Assembly: GCA_024508855.1 (NCBI GenBank)
Contig: JANINJ010000042.1
Coordinates: 124,001-188,000 of the forward strand
DNA length: 64,000 nt
Direction: 5' to 3'
Origin: Xanthobacteraceae bacterium
Lineage (GTDB): Bacteria > Pseudomonadota > Alphaproteobacteria > Rhizobiales > Xanthobacteraceae
Position 1 is the first letter of the stretch, and the number at the start of each line of letters is the position of its first letter. Shown here piece by piece: positions 11,198 through 21,492 of the stretch. The notes beneath the pieces were generated by a model. That model was not told the DNA's origin. It saw only the letters and a program-made list of their open reading frames with translations, and ran no database searches. Position numbers and translations under genes: made by a program.

Positions 11198-12010
11198 CTA
11201 TTCTGCGGCGCGCATGTTGGCGACCGGAAACAGGCCGCCCGTGCCGCGCAGCGAACGATAGTATTCGGCATCCGCCGGATTGTCGGTACGGCGGATCAGG
11301 TCGGTGACCGGTGTGTAAGCCAGCATGCGGCCGCCATCGGGCAATGCCGTGCAACTGAAGCGCATCACCTGGCCGTCGGTGAGCTTGATGTTGATCGGTG
11401 TTGAATCGCCGATGCGCATCTTCTCGGTCCGTTCGGCGATGAAATGGCTGAGTTCGTCTTCCGGCAGTTCGTAACAGCCGGCATCGCGGCCATGATACAT
11501 CAGCGCGATGAACGGCGGCTTGCTGTCGGCCTTGGCATCCGGCAGCGCGAAGTATTTGCGGAAGGCACGGTTGATGAATTCGGCGCGGGTGTCCTTGTCG
11601 AGCAGCACCACGCCGATGTCGATCTGGTTCAGTGCGGCGGCGAGCCGTGTCGCGGTGGCATTTCGTCGGCGCTGATGTTCGATGGCATCCAGCATTTTCT
11701 TCCGCAGCATGCCGGTCACCACCGCCGTGCCGGACGCTGTGACGGCGAGCAGCAGCAGGCGCGCCAGGTTCGCGGAATCGAGACCCGTGGCATGGCCGTG
11801 ATGCAGCAGGAACACCGATGTCGTAGCGACGGCGATGACGGCGCTCACCAGTCCCGGACCGACCCCGCTGAGCGCGGCGGCGATGCCAACGATGCAGACC
11901 TGCAGCGGCGCGGGATTGGGGACCGTAAAGCTCTGGTCAGCCACGATCGCCGCCAGCGATGTCGCTGCCGTCATGACCGGGCCGAACAATGCACGCCAGT
12001 CGATCCGCAT
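11198..12010 (-). CDS. Membrane-anchored PAS-domain protein without output domain
   Basis: A 270-residue protein. The N-terminal third holds about three hydrophobic segments (from MRIDWRALFGPVMTAATS to about residue 105). A PAS domain of the PAS_7 type follows (AALNQIDIGVVLLDKDTRAEFINRAF ... and MRFSCTALPDGGRMLAY). No histidine kinase, GGDEF, EAL or HTH part follows, so the protein ends as a bare sensor; it may need a partner or be a remnant. The ATG at 12010 is chosen; a TTG at 12142 would add 44 residues with poor coding character. A ligand-binding Cys or His cannot be assigned. Confidence 0.75.
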   Translation of the reverse strand: MRIDWRALFGPVMTAATSLAAIVADQSFTVPNPAPLQVCIVGIAAALSGVGPGLVSAVIAVATTSVFLLHHGHATGLDSANLARLLLLAVTASGTAVVTGMLRKKMLDAIEHQRRRNATATRLAAALNQIDIGVVLLDKDTRAEFINRAFRKYFALPDAKADSKPPFIALMYHGRDAGCYELPEDELSHFIAERTEKMRIGDSTPINIKLTDGQVMRFSCTALPDGGRMLAYTPVTDLIRRTDNPADAEYYRSLRGTGGLFPVANMRAAE

Positions 12011-12233
12011 GGCAAACCCTTGAACCGTGAGGAATTTAGGCACATCTCGCGCGAAGTTGTTCACGGTTTCGAACAGCGATCGCGCGTCAACGCTAACGCC
12101 CGGTAAATCGTGCACGGTTGAGTTGCGCGACTTTGTATTCAAGTTGATGTGGTTGCGTACGCAACGTCTCGACGTCGCTTGGAACCTGAATTCAACTGTG
12201 TTGAATCAGGGTCCTCGCCCATTCTTTTCGATT

Positions 12234-12282
12234 GAGCGTGATCATATCCGAAAACCGGTTTCCACTTTTCGGGATCATGCTC
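12234..12282. repeat. Dispersed 'gagcatgatc' palindrome
   Basis: A 49-bp imperfect palindrome with arms GAGCGTGATC..ATCCGAAAA and TTTTCGGGATCATGCTC around an accggtttcca centre. It ends at the stop codon of the neighbouring sugar dehydrogenase. I recognise this as the common Rhizobiales intergenic element. It may serve as that gene's terminator. Confidence 0.8.
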
Positions 12283-13445
12283 TATTTCCCGGCCGGCGAG
12301 ATGCGAAGAATGCGGCCGGCCGCGTTGTCGGTCAGCAGCCACAGCGCGCCGTCGGGTCCCTGCCGGACGTCGCGAATGCGCTCGTTGAGATTTTGCAGAA
12401 GCCGTTCCTCGCCGGTCACGCTGTTGCCCTTGAGCGAAAGCCGCACCAGCATCTTGCCGGCCAGCGCGCCGGTGAACAGGCTGCCGTCCCATTTGGGAAA
12501 CAGCTTGCCGGTGTAGAACGCCATGCCGGACGGCGCGATCGACGGCACCCAGTATTTGATCGGCTGCTCCATGCCGGCCTTCGCGGTACTCTCGTGAATC
12601 TTCGCGCCGTTGTAGTCGATGCCGTAGCCGATCACCGGCCAGCCGTAGTTCTTGCCCTTGCCGATGATGTTGACCTCGTCGCCGCCGCGCGGGCCGTGCT
12701 CGATCTCCCACAACTCGCCGGACGCGGGATTGATCGCCAGTCCCTGTTCGTTGCGATGGCCGTAGCTCCAGATCTCCGGCTTCGCGCCCTCGCGCCCGAC
12801 AAACGGGTTGTCGTTGGGCGCGGCGCCGTCCGGCGTGATGCGGATGATCTTGCCGAGATGATTGGCGAGGTTCTGAGCTTGGTCGCGGTGGCTGAAATGT
12901 TCGCCCAGCGTCACGAACAGATTGCCGTCGTTCGCCTGTGCGATCCGGCAGCCATAATGATTGCCGCTCGAAAGCGGCCCTTGTTGCCGGAAGATGATCT
13001 TCATCTCGTCGAGCCGTGGCGTGTCGGCTTCCACCAGCTTCGCGCGCGCCACCGCTGTGCGGCCACCGCCCGATGCGCGCTCGGCGAAGCAGAAATAGAT
13101 CGTGTTGTTCTGCTTGAAGTCCTTGTCGGTGACCACATCGAGCAGGCCACCCTGACCGGTGGCCCAGACTTCGGGAACGCCCTTGAGCGGCGGCGAGAGC
13201 TGGCCGTTGCCGGTGACGATCCGCATGCGTCCGGGACGTTCGGTCACCAGCATGCGGCCGTCCGGCAGGAACGCCAGCGCCCACGGATTCACGAGTCCGC
13301 TGGCAATGGTTTGCACATCGAGTTGTCCGGCGCTGGACGCGAACGAGGTGTCGGCCCCGCGCGACGTGGTCGCGATCAGGAACGACACGGTCAGCGCCGT
13401 CGCGGCCGCGAGCGAACCGGTGACCCAAAGGACAGGTGCCTTCAT
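12282..13445 (-). CDS. Periplasmic PQQ-dependent aldose sugar dehydrogenase
   Basis: This 387-residue secreted protein has a signal peptide ([20 protein letters not shown]). It is a soluble six-bladed glucose/sorbosone dehydrogenase like E. coli YliI, which oxidises aldose sugars with PQQ in the periplasm. Seen in the sequence: [55 protein letters not shown] and a C-terminal [22 protein letters not shown] is the region that holds PQQ and Ca2+ ligands in the family. The ATG at 13445 opens the signal sequence; an upstream TTG start is unlikely. The 55-aa membrane ORF upstream lies on the same strand. Confidence 0.93.
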   Translation of the reverse strand: MKAPVLWVTGSLAAATALTVSFLIATTSRGADTSFASSAGQLDVQTIASGLVNPWALAFLPDGRMLVTERPGRMRIVTGNGQLSPPLKGVPEVWATGQGGLLDVVTDKDFKQNNTIYFCFAERASGGGRTAVARAKLVEADTPRLDEMKIIFRQQGPLSSGNHYGCRIAQANDGNLFVTLGEHFSHRDQAQNLANHLGKIIRITPDGAAPNDNPFVGREGAKPEIWSYGHRNEQGLAINPASGELWEIEHGPRGGDEVNIIGKGKNYGWPVIGYGIDYNGAKIHESTAKAGMEQPIKYWVPSIAPSGMAFYTGKLFPKWDGSLFTGALAGKMLVRLSLKGNSVTGEERLLQNLNERIRDVRQGPDGALWLLTDNAAGRILRISPAGK

Positions 13446-13556
13446 TGGCGAATGCCCAGAATAAACGCCTCCCTCATGGAGGCGCGATTGATCGGTGAAG
13501 TGACCGCCCGCTGCCTGCAAAAATTAGGTCAGCGTCGGCCGGACCGGTCCTGACGA

Positions 13557-13724
13557 TCAGGCCGGCAACGTCAGCGTATTGATCGAGAGCATGGTGATCG
13601 TCACCATCAGGCAAACCGAGAGCGCAATCGCCAGCGACGCTGCGACGGCATGGGTCAGCCGGGAGGAAGCAACGGGAGCGGGAGTATCAGCGAACCCCGG
13701 TCCAGCGCCGCGCGACCGTTTCAT
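13557..13724 (-). CDS. Small single-pass membrane protein, 55 aa
   Basis: An ORF of 55 codons starting MKRSRGAGPGF and ending in a hydrophobic stretch (AVAASLAIALSVCLMVTITM) plus a short polar tail. The ATG has GAAGGA nine bases upstream. A positive N-terminus followed by one membrane segment suggests an inner-membrane micro-protein or an uncleaved signal anchor. It is not part of a larger frame, and I see no larger gene on either strand here. I do not recognise the family. It lies upstream of the sugar dehydrogenase on the same strand, 111 bp away. Confidence 0.6.
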   Translation of the reverse strand: MKRSRGAGPGFADTPAPVASSRLTHAVAASLAIALSVCLMVTITMLSINTLTLPA

Positions 13725-13901
13725 GGTCGTAAATCCTTCATGTTACGGGCGAATCACCCGCAAGGCGGAATTTGCACAGGATCGGCGGCGAGATTTGGGC
13801 GGCTAACGAGCCAAACCGGGCCAAATCATGGCGGAAGGTATGGTTATGCCCGCTGTCCTTACCGTTCACGTTCAGATGATCGGTGAACCTGCGTCAGGTC
13901 G

Positions 13902-14540
13902 TCAGGCCTCGGCTTTGCTGTCGGCCGGATTGGGTCGCCAGTCCATGCCGACGAAGCCGGGAACCTGTTCGACACGCTGCAACCAGGCCCGGGTGGCAGG
14001 GAACGTCGCGAGGTCGAAATCGCACTGATCGGCGACGTGGGTGTAGCCATAGAGAGCGATGTCCGCGACGGTCAGCTGGCCGGCAGCGAAGAACTCATGG
14101 TTCTTGAGGTGGTTCTCCATTACCTGCAGGGCTCCATAGCCGCGTTCCATCCAGTCGTCGAGCGCGTGGGTTTGCAGGTCGCGCCCGCCACGAACTAGCG
14201 CCAGCCAGAAGTAGGCGGCGCCGATGTTCGGCTCCAGCGCATGCTGTTCGAAGAACATCCACTGCAGGGCTTCGGCCCGGCCGAGCCGGGACTCGGGGCG
14301 CAGGTGGGTGTCGTTGGCGAGGTACCAAAGAATGGCGTTGGATTCGGCCAGAAAACGGCCGTCCTCCACCTCCAGCAGCGGTACCTGGCCGCTGGGGTTC
14401 TTGGCCAGGAAATCCGGTGTGCGGCTTTCGCCCCGCAGGATATCGATTTCAATGGAGCGATACGGCTTGTTGAGGAAGGCCAGCGCAAGGCGGACCTTGT
14501 AGCTGTTGCCGGATCGCTGCATCGAATAGAGCTTGTACAT
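13902..14540 (-). CDS. Glutathione S-transferase family protein
   Basis: A 212-residue two-domain GST. The thioredoxin-like N-terminus runs from MYKLYSMQRSGNSYKVRLAL, with the cis-Pro signature GQVPLLEVEDG and the glutathione gamma-glutamyl contact region LAESNAILWYLA. The helical C-terminal domain carries the N-capping box LTVADIALYGYTHVAD. It most resembles the bacterial YfcG/GstB-like classes, with Ser near residue 10 as possible catalytic residue (inference). It acts in the cytosol, probably on electrophiles or disulfides. It is a single gene; a second GST lies at 36393-36986. Confidence 0.95.
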   Translation of the reverse strand: MYKLYSMQRSGNSYKVRLALAFLNKPYRSIEIDILRGESRTPDFLAKNPSGQVPLLEVEDGRFLAESNAILWYLANDTHLRPESRLGRAEALQWMFFEQHALEPNIGAAYFWLALVRGGRDLQTHALDDWMERGYGALQVMENHLKNHEFFAAGQLTVADIALYGYTHVADQCDFDLATFPATRAWLQRVEQVPGFVGMDWRPNPADSKAEA

Positions 14541-16062
<1,522 letters not shown>

Positions 16063-16201
16063 TCACGAGGTGAAGTAATCAAATCGTGATTGCCCCACTT
16101 TGAGCGATTTTCAGGATTTTTTGCGATAGTGCCTTGTTTTGGACACGACGCATACGTCCTGTGCGCCAGCCTTTCAAAACCAAGAGCGGAGATCAAACTA
16201 A

Positions 16202-16747
16202 ATGCGTATGATTAAGATGATGGGTATCGGCGCGATGGCGCTGGTTGCCTCGATCGCAACGGCAAACGCCCAGAGCCAGCCGCAGGTCGGCGTTCTTTCG
16301 TGCGAAGGTGGCCAGAACGTCAGCTACGTCGTCGGTTCGACCGCCGAACTCAACTGCACCTTCGAGAGCCAGGGCCGTCGTCCCGAGGCGTATGTCGCGA
16401 TCATCAAGCGCTTCGGCGTCGATCTCGGCTTCACCCAGCAGACCGGTCTTGCCTGGGCCGTCAATGCTCCGACGACCCAGATCGGCCGCGGCGCTCTCGC
16501 CGGTCACTTCGGCGGCGTCGGCGCGAATGCGACCGTCGGCGTCGGCGTCGGCGCGAATGTGCTGGTTGGCGGTTCGAACAACTCCATCTCGCTGCAGCCG
16601 CTCAGCCTGCAGGGGCAGACCGGTCTGAACGCGGCTGCCGGCGTCGTCGACGTCGAACTGCGTCCGGCCGTTGGCCCGCGTCGCCACTATCGCAAGCATC
16701 ACCGGCATCATCGCCACCACTACCGTCATCACCGTCACCACCACTAA
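16202..16747 (+). CDS. DUF992 secreted protein with His-rich tail
   Basis: A 181-residue exported protein (signal peptide ending ANAQ near residue 24) of the DUF992 family, which is widespread in Rhizobiales and of unknown function. Typical blocks: VGVLSCEGGQNVSYVVGST, FGVDLGFTQQTGLAWAVNAP, and GVGANVLVGGSNNSISLQPLS. After the domain the protein ends in about 22 residues made almost only of His, Arg, Lys and Tyr (from RRHYRKHH on), a likely metal- or polyanion-binding tail that the nearby paralogue lacks. GGAG lies about ten bases before the ATG. A terminator follows at 16771. Confidence 0.9.
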   Translation: MRMIKMMGIGAMALVASIATANAQSQPQVGVLSCEGGQNVSYVVGSTAELNCTFESQGRRPEAYVAIIKRFGVDLGFTQQTGLAWAVNAPTTQIGRGALAGHFGGVGANATVGVGVGANVLVGGSNNSISLQPLSLQGQTGLNAAAGVVDVELRPAVGPRRHYRKHHRHHRHHYRHHRHHH

Positions 16748-16770
16748 GCGGCGCTGACGTCGAATCGAAA

Positions 16771-16795
16771 AGGCCCGCGCAAGCGGGCCTTTTTT
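16771..16795. terminator. Rho-independent terminator
   Basis: Perfect 8-bp stem AGGCCCGC / GCGGGCCT with a GCAA tetraloop, followed by a run of six T on the plus strand and preceded by AAA. It lies between the DUF992 gene and the convergent GDCC gene and could end both transcripts. Confidence 0.9.
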
Positions 16796-16883
16796 GTGAG
16801 CGGGTGTAGGGTCTGTCGTCAGGCGCTGAAGTTCATCAAATGGCTGGCACGGCAACCGTGAAGCGGTCGTGCGAGCTACCGCG

Positions 16884-17084
16884 CTAGCCGCAACAGGCTC
16901 CGGACTGGACCGGCGGGCAGCGTACGGATCCGTACGAACAGAAGACGCAGCAGTCGCCCGTCTTCGGCTTCAACCGTCGTCCGCATCCCTTGCAGTCGTA
17001 GAAAAATACGCAAGCGTCGCTCGGCATTGTTTCGACGGCCTCGTGGCCGCATTCCGGGCATCTAAGGATCGATACGTACTGCAT
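16884..17084 (-). CDS. GDCCVFCSYG-type zinc-ribbon small protein
   Basis: A 66-residue protein with ten cysteines: RCPECGHE, DCKGCGRRLKP, GDCCVFCSYGSVRCPP and a terminal CC. The G-D-C-C-V-x-C-S-Y-G-x-x-x-C-P-P core marks a known family of small, probably zinc-binding cytosolic proteins often found near metal-handling genes. Whether it carries metal or binds nucleic acid is unknown. The ATG at 17084 has AAGGTGG about five bases upstream; an in-frame GTG at 17093 would add three residues. The gene lies antisense between two DUF992 genes. Confidence 0.88.
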   Translation of the reverse strand: MQYVSILRCPECGHEAVETMPSDACVFFYDCKGCGRRLKPKTGDCCVFCSYGSVRCPPVQSGACCG

Positions 17085-17257
17085 CCGTCCCACCTTGGAT
17101 TTCGGTCTGCCGCACGCGTGCAGCCAAATCGGGATCGCCGTTTCGGGATAATGCCGGCGGCGGTCACCGGCCAGTCACATATCCGATATGAAATCTTTTT
17201 TGCCGCGTGTAGCATCGCCACACGCCCGTCTGTATTTCCCTCCCATTGGAGATTCTC

Positions 17258-17734
17258 ATGCGTCGCAGTTCGATCCTGTTCGGTGTCGCCGCAGCGTTCC
17301 TCGCGTCGGCCGGCGCCCATGCCCAGCAACCGAAGCGCGTCCAGATCGGCGTGCTGGAGTGCCGTGGCGGCGCCAGTGTCGGATTCATCGTCGGATCGGT
17401 GACCAATCTCGGCTGCCTGCTGCACGCCGAAGGGCGTCCCGATCAGCCATATGTCGCGACGATCCGGAAAGTCGGAATCGATCTCGGCATCACCGAGCAG
17501 TCGTCGCTGGCATGGGCGGTGTTCGCGCCGGTCGAGCGCGCCGGTGTCGGCGACCTGTCCGGCAATTACGCCGGTGCGCAGGGCAGTGCCAATGTCGGCG
17601 TCGGGCTCGGCGCCAACGTGCTGGTCGGCGGCTCGGCCAATTCGATTGCGCTGCAGCCGCTCAGTGTCCAGGGATCGACCGGCATCAGCGTCGCGATCGG
17701 CCTGGCCGGACTGGAATTGCGCCCGGGACGCTGA
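17258..17734 (+). CDS. DUF992 secreted protein, second copy
   Basis: A 158-residue exported protein, paralogue of the one ending at 16747. After a signal peptide (MRRSSILFGVAAAFLASAGAHA) it shares the DUF992 blocks IGVLECRGGASVGFIVGS, VGIDLGITEQSSLAWAVFAP and GLGANVLVGGSANSIALQPLSVQG. It stops just after ELRPG, so it lacks the His-rich tail of the first copy. GGAG lies seven bases before the ATG. The family's role is unknown; a periplasmic, perhaps stress-related protein is a guess. Confidence 0.9.
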   Translation: MRRSSILFGVAAAFLASAGAHAQQPKRVQIGVLECRGGASVGFIVGSVTNLGCLLHAEGRPDQPYVATIRKVGIDLGITEQSSLAWAVFAPVERAGVGDLSGNYAGAQGSANVGVGLGANVLVGGSANSIALQPLSVQGSTGISVAIGLAGLELRPGR

Positions 17735-17791
17735 TCGCTCCATCTGAAGTTTTTCAAACGGTCGATCTTGACGGCGGTGGCTGTTACTCAT

Positions 17792-17813
17792 AAAAAGAAT
17801 AAACGTTCTTTTT
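17792..17813. promoter_or_regulatory. Palindromic operator candidate before methyltransferase-TetR pair
   Basis: Inverted repeat AAAAAGAA-N6-TTCTTTTT with perfect 8-bp arms. A TTGACG -35 element lies at 17768-17773 and a TAAAAA -10-like hexamer overlaps the left arm at 17791, so a bound repressor would block the promoter. The distal gene of the pair encodes a TetR-family protein, the obvious candidate ligand (inference). Confidence 0.65.
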
Positions 17814-17826
17814 GTGGAGAGCCGAT

Positions 17827-18705
17827 ATGCGTACCCACGAGCCAAGCCGAACCGCCGAATTCATGGCGATTTTCCGCGCATCCGAGCATGCGCGCCCGCC
17901 GGGCGAGCGGGCCTTTTCCGATCCCTATGCGCGCGCGTTGCTGCCTCCCGATCTGAGGCTCGCGGCAAAACTGTTCAGCCTGCGGCCGACTGCGGCCCTG
18001 CTGAACTGCTACATCGACCGCCGTTCGCCGGGCGCGCGAACCTCCGGCGTGGCGCGAACCCGGCTGATCGACGAATGGATCGGGCAGGCGGCAGCGAGCG
18101 TCGATCAGGTGGTGCTGCTCGGTGCGGGTTTCGATACGCGGGCGTGGCGGCTGGACGGGCTTGCATCGGCGCACATCTTTGAAGTCGATCACCCCAATAC
18201 CGCGGCAGTGAAGCAGGAGCGTTTGCGCGCGACTGGCGTCGATCTGGCTCGCGTGACCTTCGTCAAGGTGGATTTCGAAGAAGACGATTTCGATGCGTCG
18301 CTGCGAGCCGCCGGCTTCAATCCGTCTCGTCCCGCAGTCGTGGTCTGGGAAGGCGTCAGCCAGTATCTGAATGCCGACGTGGTGTCCGATGTGATCGCCT
18401 GGGCCGGCCGGCTCGCGCCCGGAAGCCGCTTCATCTTCACCTATGTGCACGAAGGCGTCCTGAACGGGTCGCGTGAATTTACCGGCGCCGGCGAAGCCAT
18501 CGCCAACGTCAACGCATCCGGCGAGCCGTGGAAATTTGGTCTGACGCCGGAGCGGCTGCCCGCGTATCTGCGCGAGCGAGGTCTCGTGCTGTTGAGCGAT
18601 CTGGGCGCCGACGCTTATCGTGCGCACGTGATGGGTGAGGCGAGCCGCAGCATCCGCGGTTACGGCTTCTATCACGTCGTGCTTGCGGAAGTGCCCCGTG
18701 CCTAG
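17827..18705 (+). CDS. SAM-dependent methyltransferase, TIGR00027 / LCMT-like
   Basis: A 292-residue class I methyltransferase of the leucine carboxyl methyltransferase-like group. Evidence: RTAEFMAIFRASEHARPPGERAFSDP..A at the N-terminus, the SAM-binding loop VVLLGAGFDTRAWRL, the acidic residue of motif II in FEVDHPNTAAVKQ, and VVWEGVSQYLN. Members methylate diverse small molecules or carboxylates; the substrate here is unknown. The ATG at 17827 has GGAG seven bases upstream. The stop overlaps the TetR gene by eight bases, so the two are translated together. Confidence 0.92.
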   Translation: MRTHEPSRTAEFMAIFRASEHARPPGERAFSDPYARALLPPDLRLAAKLFSLRPTAALLNCYIDRRSPGARTSGVARTRLIDEWIGQAAASVDQVVLLGAGFDTRAWRLDGLASAHIFEVDHPNTAAVKQERLRATGVDLARVTFVKVDFEEDDFDASLRAAGFNPSRPAVVVWEGVSQYLNADVVSDVIAWAGRLAPGSRFIFTYVHEGVLNGSREFTGAGEAIANVNASGEPWKFGLTPERLPAYLRERGLVLLSDLGADAYRAHVMGEASRSIRGYGFYHVVLAEVPRA

Positions 18706-19297
18706 ATTGACGCCGGCGCGCGCCACAGCGCAGCGCGAACGAATTCTCGACGCCGCGCTGACGTGCTTTGCGCGCGAAGGATTTCACGCCGCGACGATGC
18801 AGGACATCGTTGCCGAATCCGGCCTCAGCCCGGGCGCTATCTACGGTTACTTCAAGGGCAAGACCGAGATGGTGATGGCGATCGCGTCGGAACGCCACGC
18901 GATGGAGCGTCGGCGCATGGAAAATGCGCTGGCCGCGCCGGACATCGATACCAGCGTGCGTCGTCTCGTCGAGGATTTCGTTCTCGGATTGCGCGATCCG
19001 GTCGAACAGCGTTGGCGTCGTCTTGCAGTTCAGCTCTGGGCCGAGAGTCTTTCCAACCCGCGGCTCAGGCGCGAGGCGCTTGCCGGCGTGACGCAGGCGA
19101 TCGACGCACTGTCGCCGCTGGTCGGCAAGGCGCAGGCCGAGGGTCGTTGGCCCGCACATCTCGATCCACGCTCGGCCGCGCGTGTCATGATTTCGATCCT
19201 GCAGGGTATTTCCCTTCAACTGGCGTGGGATAGCAGCATCGATATGGCAAGTTTCGCGTCTGCGTTGCGGATCATGATCGATCCACCCGCGACCTGA
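18698..19297 (+). CDS. TetR/AcrR family transcriptional regulator
   Basis: A 199-residue TetR-type repressor. The N-terminal HTH reads RERILDAALTCFAREGFHAATMQDIVAESGLSPGAIYGYFKGKTEMV; the C-terminal helical domain would bind the inducer. The start is taken as GTG 18698 because GGAAG stands six bases upstream, giving an eight-base overlap with the methyltransferase stop. It probably controls its own operon through the palindrome at 17792-17813 (inference). The inducer is unknown and may be the substrate of the methyltransferase. Confidence 0.93.
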   Translation: MPRLTPARATAQRERILDAALTCFAREGFHAATMQDIVAESGLSPGAIYGYFKGKTEMVMAIASERHAMERRRMENALAAPDIDTSVRRLVEDFVLGLRDPVEQRWRRLAVQLWAESLSNPRLRREALAGVTQAIDALSPLVGKAQAEGRWPAHLDPRSAARVMISILQGISLQLAWDSSIDMASFASALRIMIDPPAT

Positions 19298-19434
19298 CAC
19301 GGTCGACAACATAAAATTTCATCAGTTCCATTTTGCAACAGCCGACAATTTTCCGGCTTGCCAAATTCCAAAGTCGGGCGGAGCATGACGACGCCGACCC
19401 AATCACGGGCCGAGCTCCAGATAAGGAGGCGGCA

Positions 19435-21483
19435 ATGGGACAAGACGTCAGAAGTCCCCGCGGTCCACGCTGCATTGCGCTCGTGGGCCCCTTTCAAAGC
19501 GGAAAAACCACTCTTCTCGAAGCGATCCTTGCACGAACCGGTGCCATCGCGCGCGCCGGCAGCGTCGACGCCGGGTCTTCGGTCGGCGATTCCAGTACCG
19601 AAGCGCGCCGGCACAAGATGGGCGTCGGCCTCAGCGCCGCGACCACCACCTTTATGGGGGACACCTTCACCTTTCTCGATTGCCCGGGCTCGATCGAATT
19701 TTCACATGACATGCGTGCGGCATTGCCGGTGATCGATGCGGCGGTCGTCGTCTGCGAAGCGGATGAGCGCAAGCTGCCGCAGCTGCAGATCATTCTGCGC
19801 GAACTCGAAGATTTGAAGATTCCGCGCTTCCTGTTTCTCAACAAGATCGACAAGGCCAGCAACCGCATCCGCGAGACGCTGGCGACGTTGCAGCCGGCGT
19901 CGCGGATTCCGCTGGTGCTGCGGCAAATCCCGATCTGGAATGGTGAACTGATCGCCGGCTTCGTCGATCTGGCGCTCGAGCGCGCCTTTGTCTATCGCGA
20001 GCACTTGGCCTCGGAAGTCATCGAACTCGACGGCGGCAATCTCGATCGCGAGAAGGATGCACGCTTCTCGATGCTGGAGAAACTCGCCGATCACGACGAT
20101 GCACTGATGGAGCAGTTGCTCGAGGATATCCAGCCGCCACGCGATGCGGTGTTCGACGATCTCGCGCGTGAACTGCGCGAAGGCCAGATATGTCCGGTGC
20201 TGCTCGGATCGGCGTTGCGCGAAAACGGCGTGCTGCGGTTGATGAAGGCGCTGCGGCACGAAGCGCCGGGCGTTGCGGAAACGGCGGCGCGTCTCGGCGC
20301 CAAAGCGGACAAGAATGCGCTCGCCTGCGTGATCAAGACCACGCATCTACAGCACGGCGGCAAGCTGTCGCTGGCGCGGGTGCTGGCGGGCAAACTCGAC
20401 GACGGCGCAACCGTACAATCGTCCAGTGGCGCAAGCGGACGCGTCTCCGGAATCCTGGCGGCGAATGGTGCGAGCGACAGCAAGCGCCCGGCCGCGGAAG
20501 CCGGTGAGGTGGTGGCGCTCGGCAAGCTCGATGGCATCAAGACCGGCGACACGCTCAGCACGGCGAAAACCACGCCGGTGTCGTTGATCGATGTGACGAC
20601 GGCGCCGCCGGTGCTTGCGCTCGCGCTCGCTGCGCCGGATCGCAAGGATGACGTCAAGCTCGGTCAGGCGTTGCAGCGGCTTACCGAGGAAGATCCTTCG
20701 CTGACGGTGGTGCACGACGCCACCACCCACCAGATCGTGCTGTGGGGACAGGGCGAGATGCACCTGCGCGTCGCGCTCGAACGATTGCAGGATCGTTACG
20801 GCGTCAGCGCCAATTCGCACGCGCCCGCGATCGGCTATCAGGAGACCGTTCGCAAACCGATCACCCAGCGTGGCCGTCACAAGAAGCAATCCGGCGGTCA
20901 CGGCCAGTTCGGCGATGTGGTGCTGGAGATTCATCCGTTGCCGCGAGGCAGCGGTTTCGCGTTCGATGAGAGGATCGTCGGCGGCGCAGTGCCGAAGAAC
21001 TACATCGGCGCGGTCGAAGAAGGCGTCAAGGATGCGTTGCTGCACGGGCCGCTCGGTTTCCCGGTGATCGACGTGCAGGTGACGTTGACCGACGGCTCCT
21101 ATCACAGCGTCGATTCATCGGACCAGGCGTTCCGCACCGCCGCGCGCATCGGCGTCACCGAAGCGTTGCCGCACTGTCAGCCGGTGCTGCTGGAGCCGAT
21201 CCACTCCATCGAAATCGTCTGCCCGACCGATGCGACGGCGAAGGTCAACGCCATCCTCTCCGGACGGCGCGGGCAGATTCTCGGCTTCGATACCCGCGAG
21301 GGCTGGAACGGCTGGGATTGCGTGCGCGCGACGATGCCCGAAGCCGAGATCGGCGACCTGATCGTCGAACTGCGTTCGGCTACGGCCGGCGCGGGCGGCT
21401 TCACGCGCCAGTTCGACCGCATGGCCGAGGTGATCGGCCGCGCGGCGGACCAGATCGTCGCGGCGCACCGGGCGGCGGCGTAG
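19435..21483 (+). CDS. Elongation factor G-like GTPase (EF-G paralogue)
   Basis: A 682-residue paralogue of translation factor EF-G. The five-domain order is intact: G domain, domain II (about 285-370), III, IV (GRHKKQSGGHGQFGDV) and V (LLEPIHSIEIVCP). The G domain is atypical: the P-loop is GPFQSGKTT (18-26), the RGITI-type switch I is replaced by MGVGLSAATTT, and DTPGH of true EF-G is DCPGS at 82-86, so the catalytic His is Ser. NKID at 136-139 is kept. Such paralogues form a known subgroup whose role is unclear. AAGGAGG sits six bases before the ATG. The neighbouring kinase gene starts nine bases after its stop. Confidence 0.92.
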   Translation: MGQDVRSPRGPRCIALVGPFQSGKTTLLEAILARTGAIARAGSVDAGSSVGDSSTEARRHKMGVGLSAATTTFMGDTFTFLDCPGSIEFSHDMRAALPVIDAAVVVCEADERKLPQLQIILRELEDLKIPRFLFLNKIDKASNRIRETLATLQPASRIPLVLRQIPIWNGELIAGFVDLALERAFVYREHLASEVIELDGGNLDREKDARFSMLEKLADHDDALMEQLLEDIQPPRDAVFDDLARELREGQICPVLLGSALRENGVLRLMKALRHEAPGVAETAARLGAKADKNALACVIKTTHLQHGGKLSLARVLAGKLDDGATVQSSSGASGRVSGILAANGASDSKRPAAEAGEVVALGKLDGIKTGDTLSTAKTTPVSLIDVTTAPPVLALALAAPDRKDDVKLGQALQRLTEEDPSLTVVHDATTHQIVLWGQGEMHLRVALERLQDRYGVSANSHAPAIGYQETVRKPITQRGRHKKQSGGHGQFGDVVLEIHPLPRGSGFAFDERIVGGAVPKNYIGAVEEGVKDALLHGPLGFPVIDVQVTLTDGSYHSVDSSDQAFRTAARIGVTEALPHCQPVLLEPIHSIEIVCPTDATAKVNAILSGRRGQILGFDTREGWNGWDCVRATMPEAEIGDLIVELRSATAGAGGFTRQFDRMAEVIGRAADQIVAAHRAAA

Positions 21484-21492
21484 AGCAGCTTT

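Noticed and set aside
16876-17061. Second frame over the GDCC gene
   Set aside because: It overlaps the Cys-rich frame, which has a known family signature and a good start.
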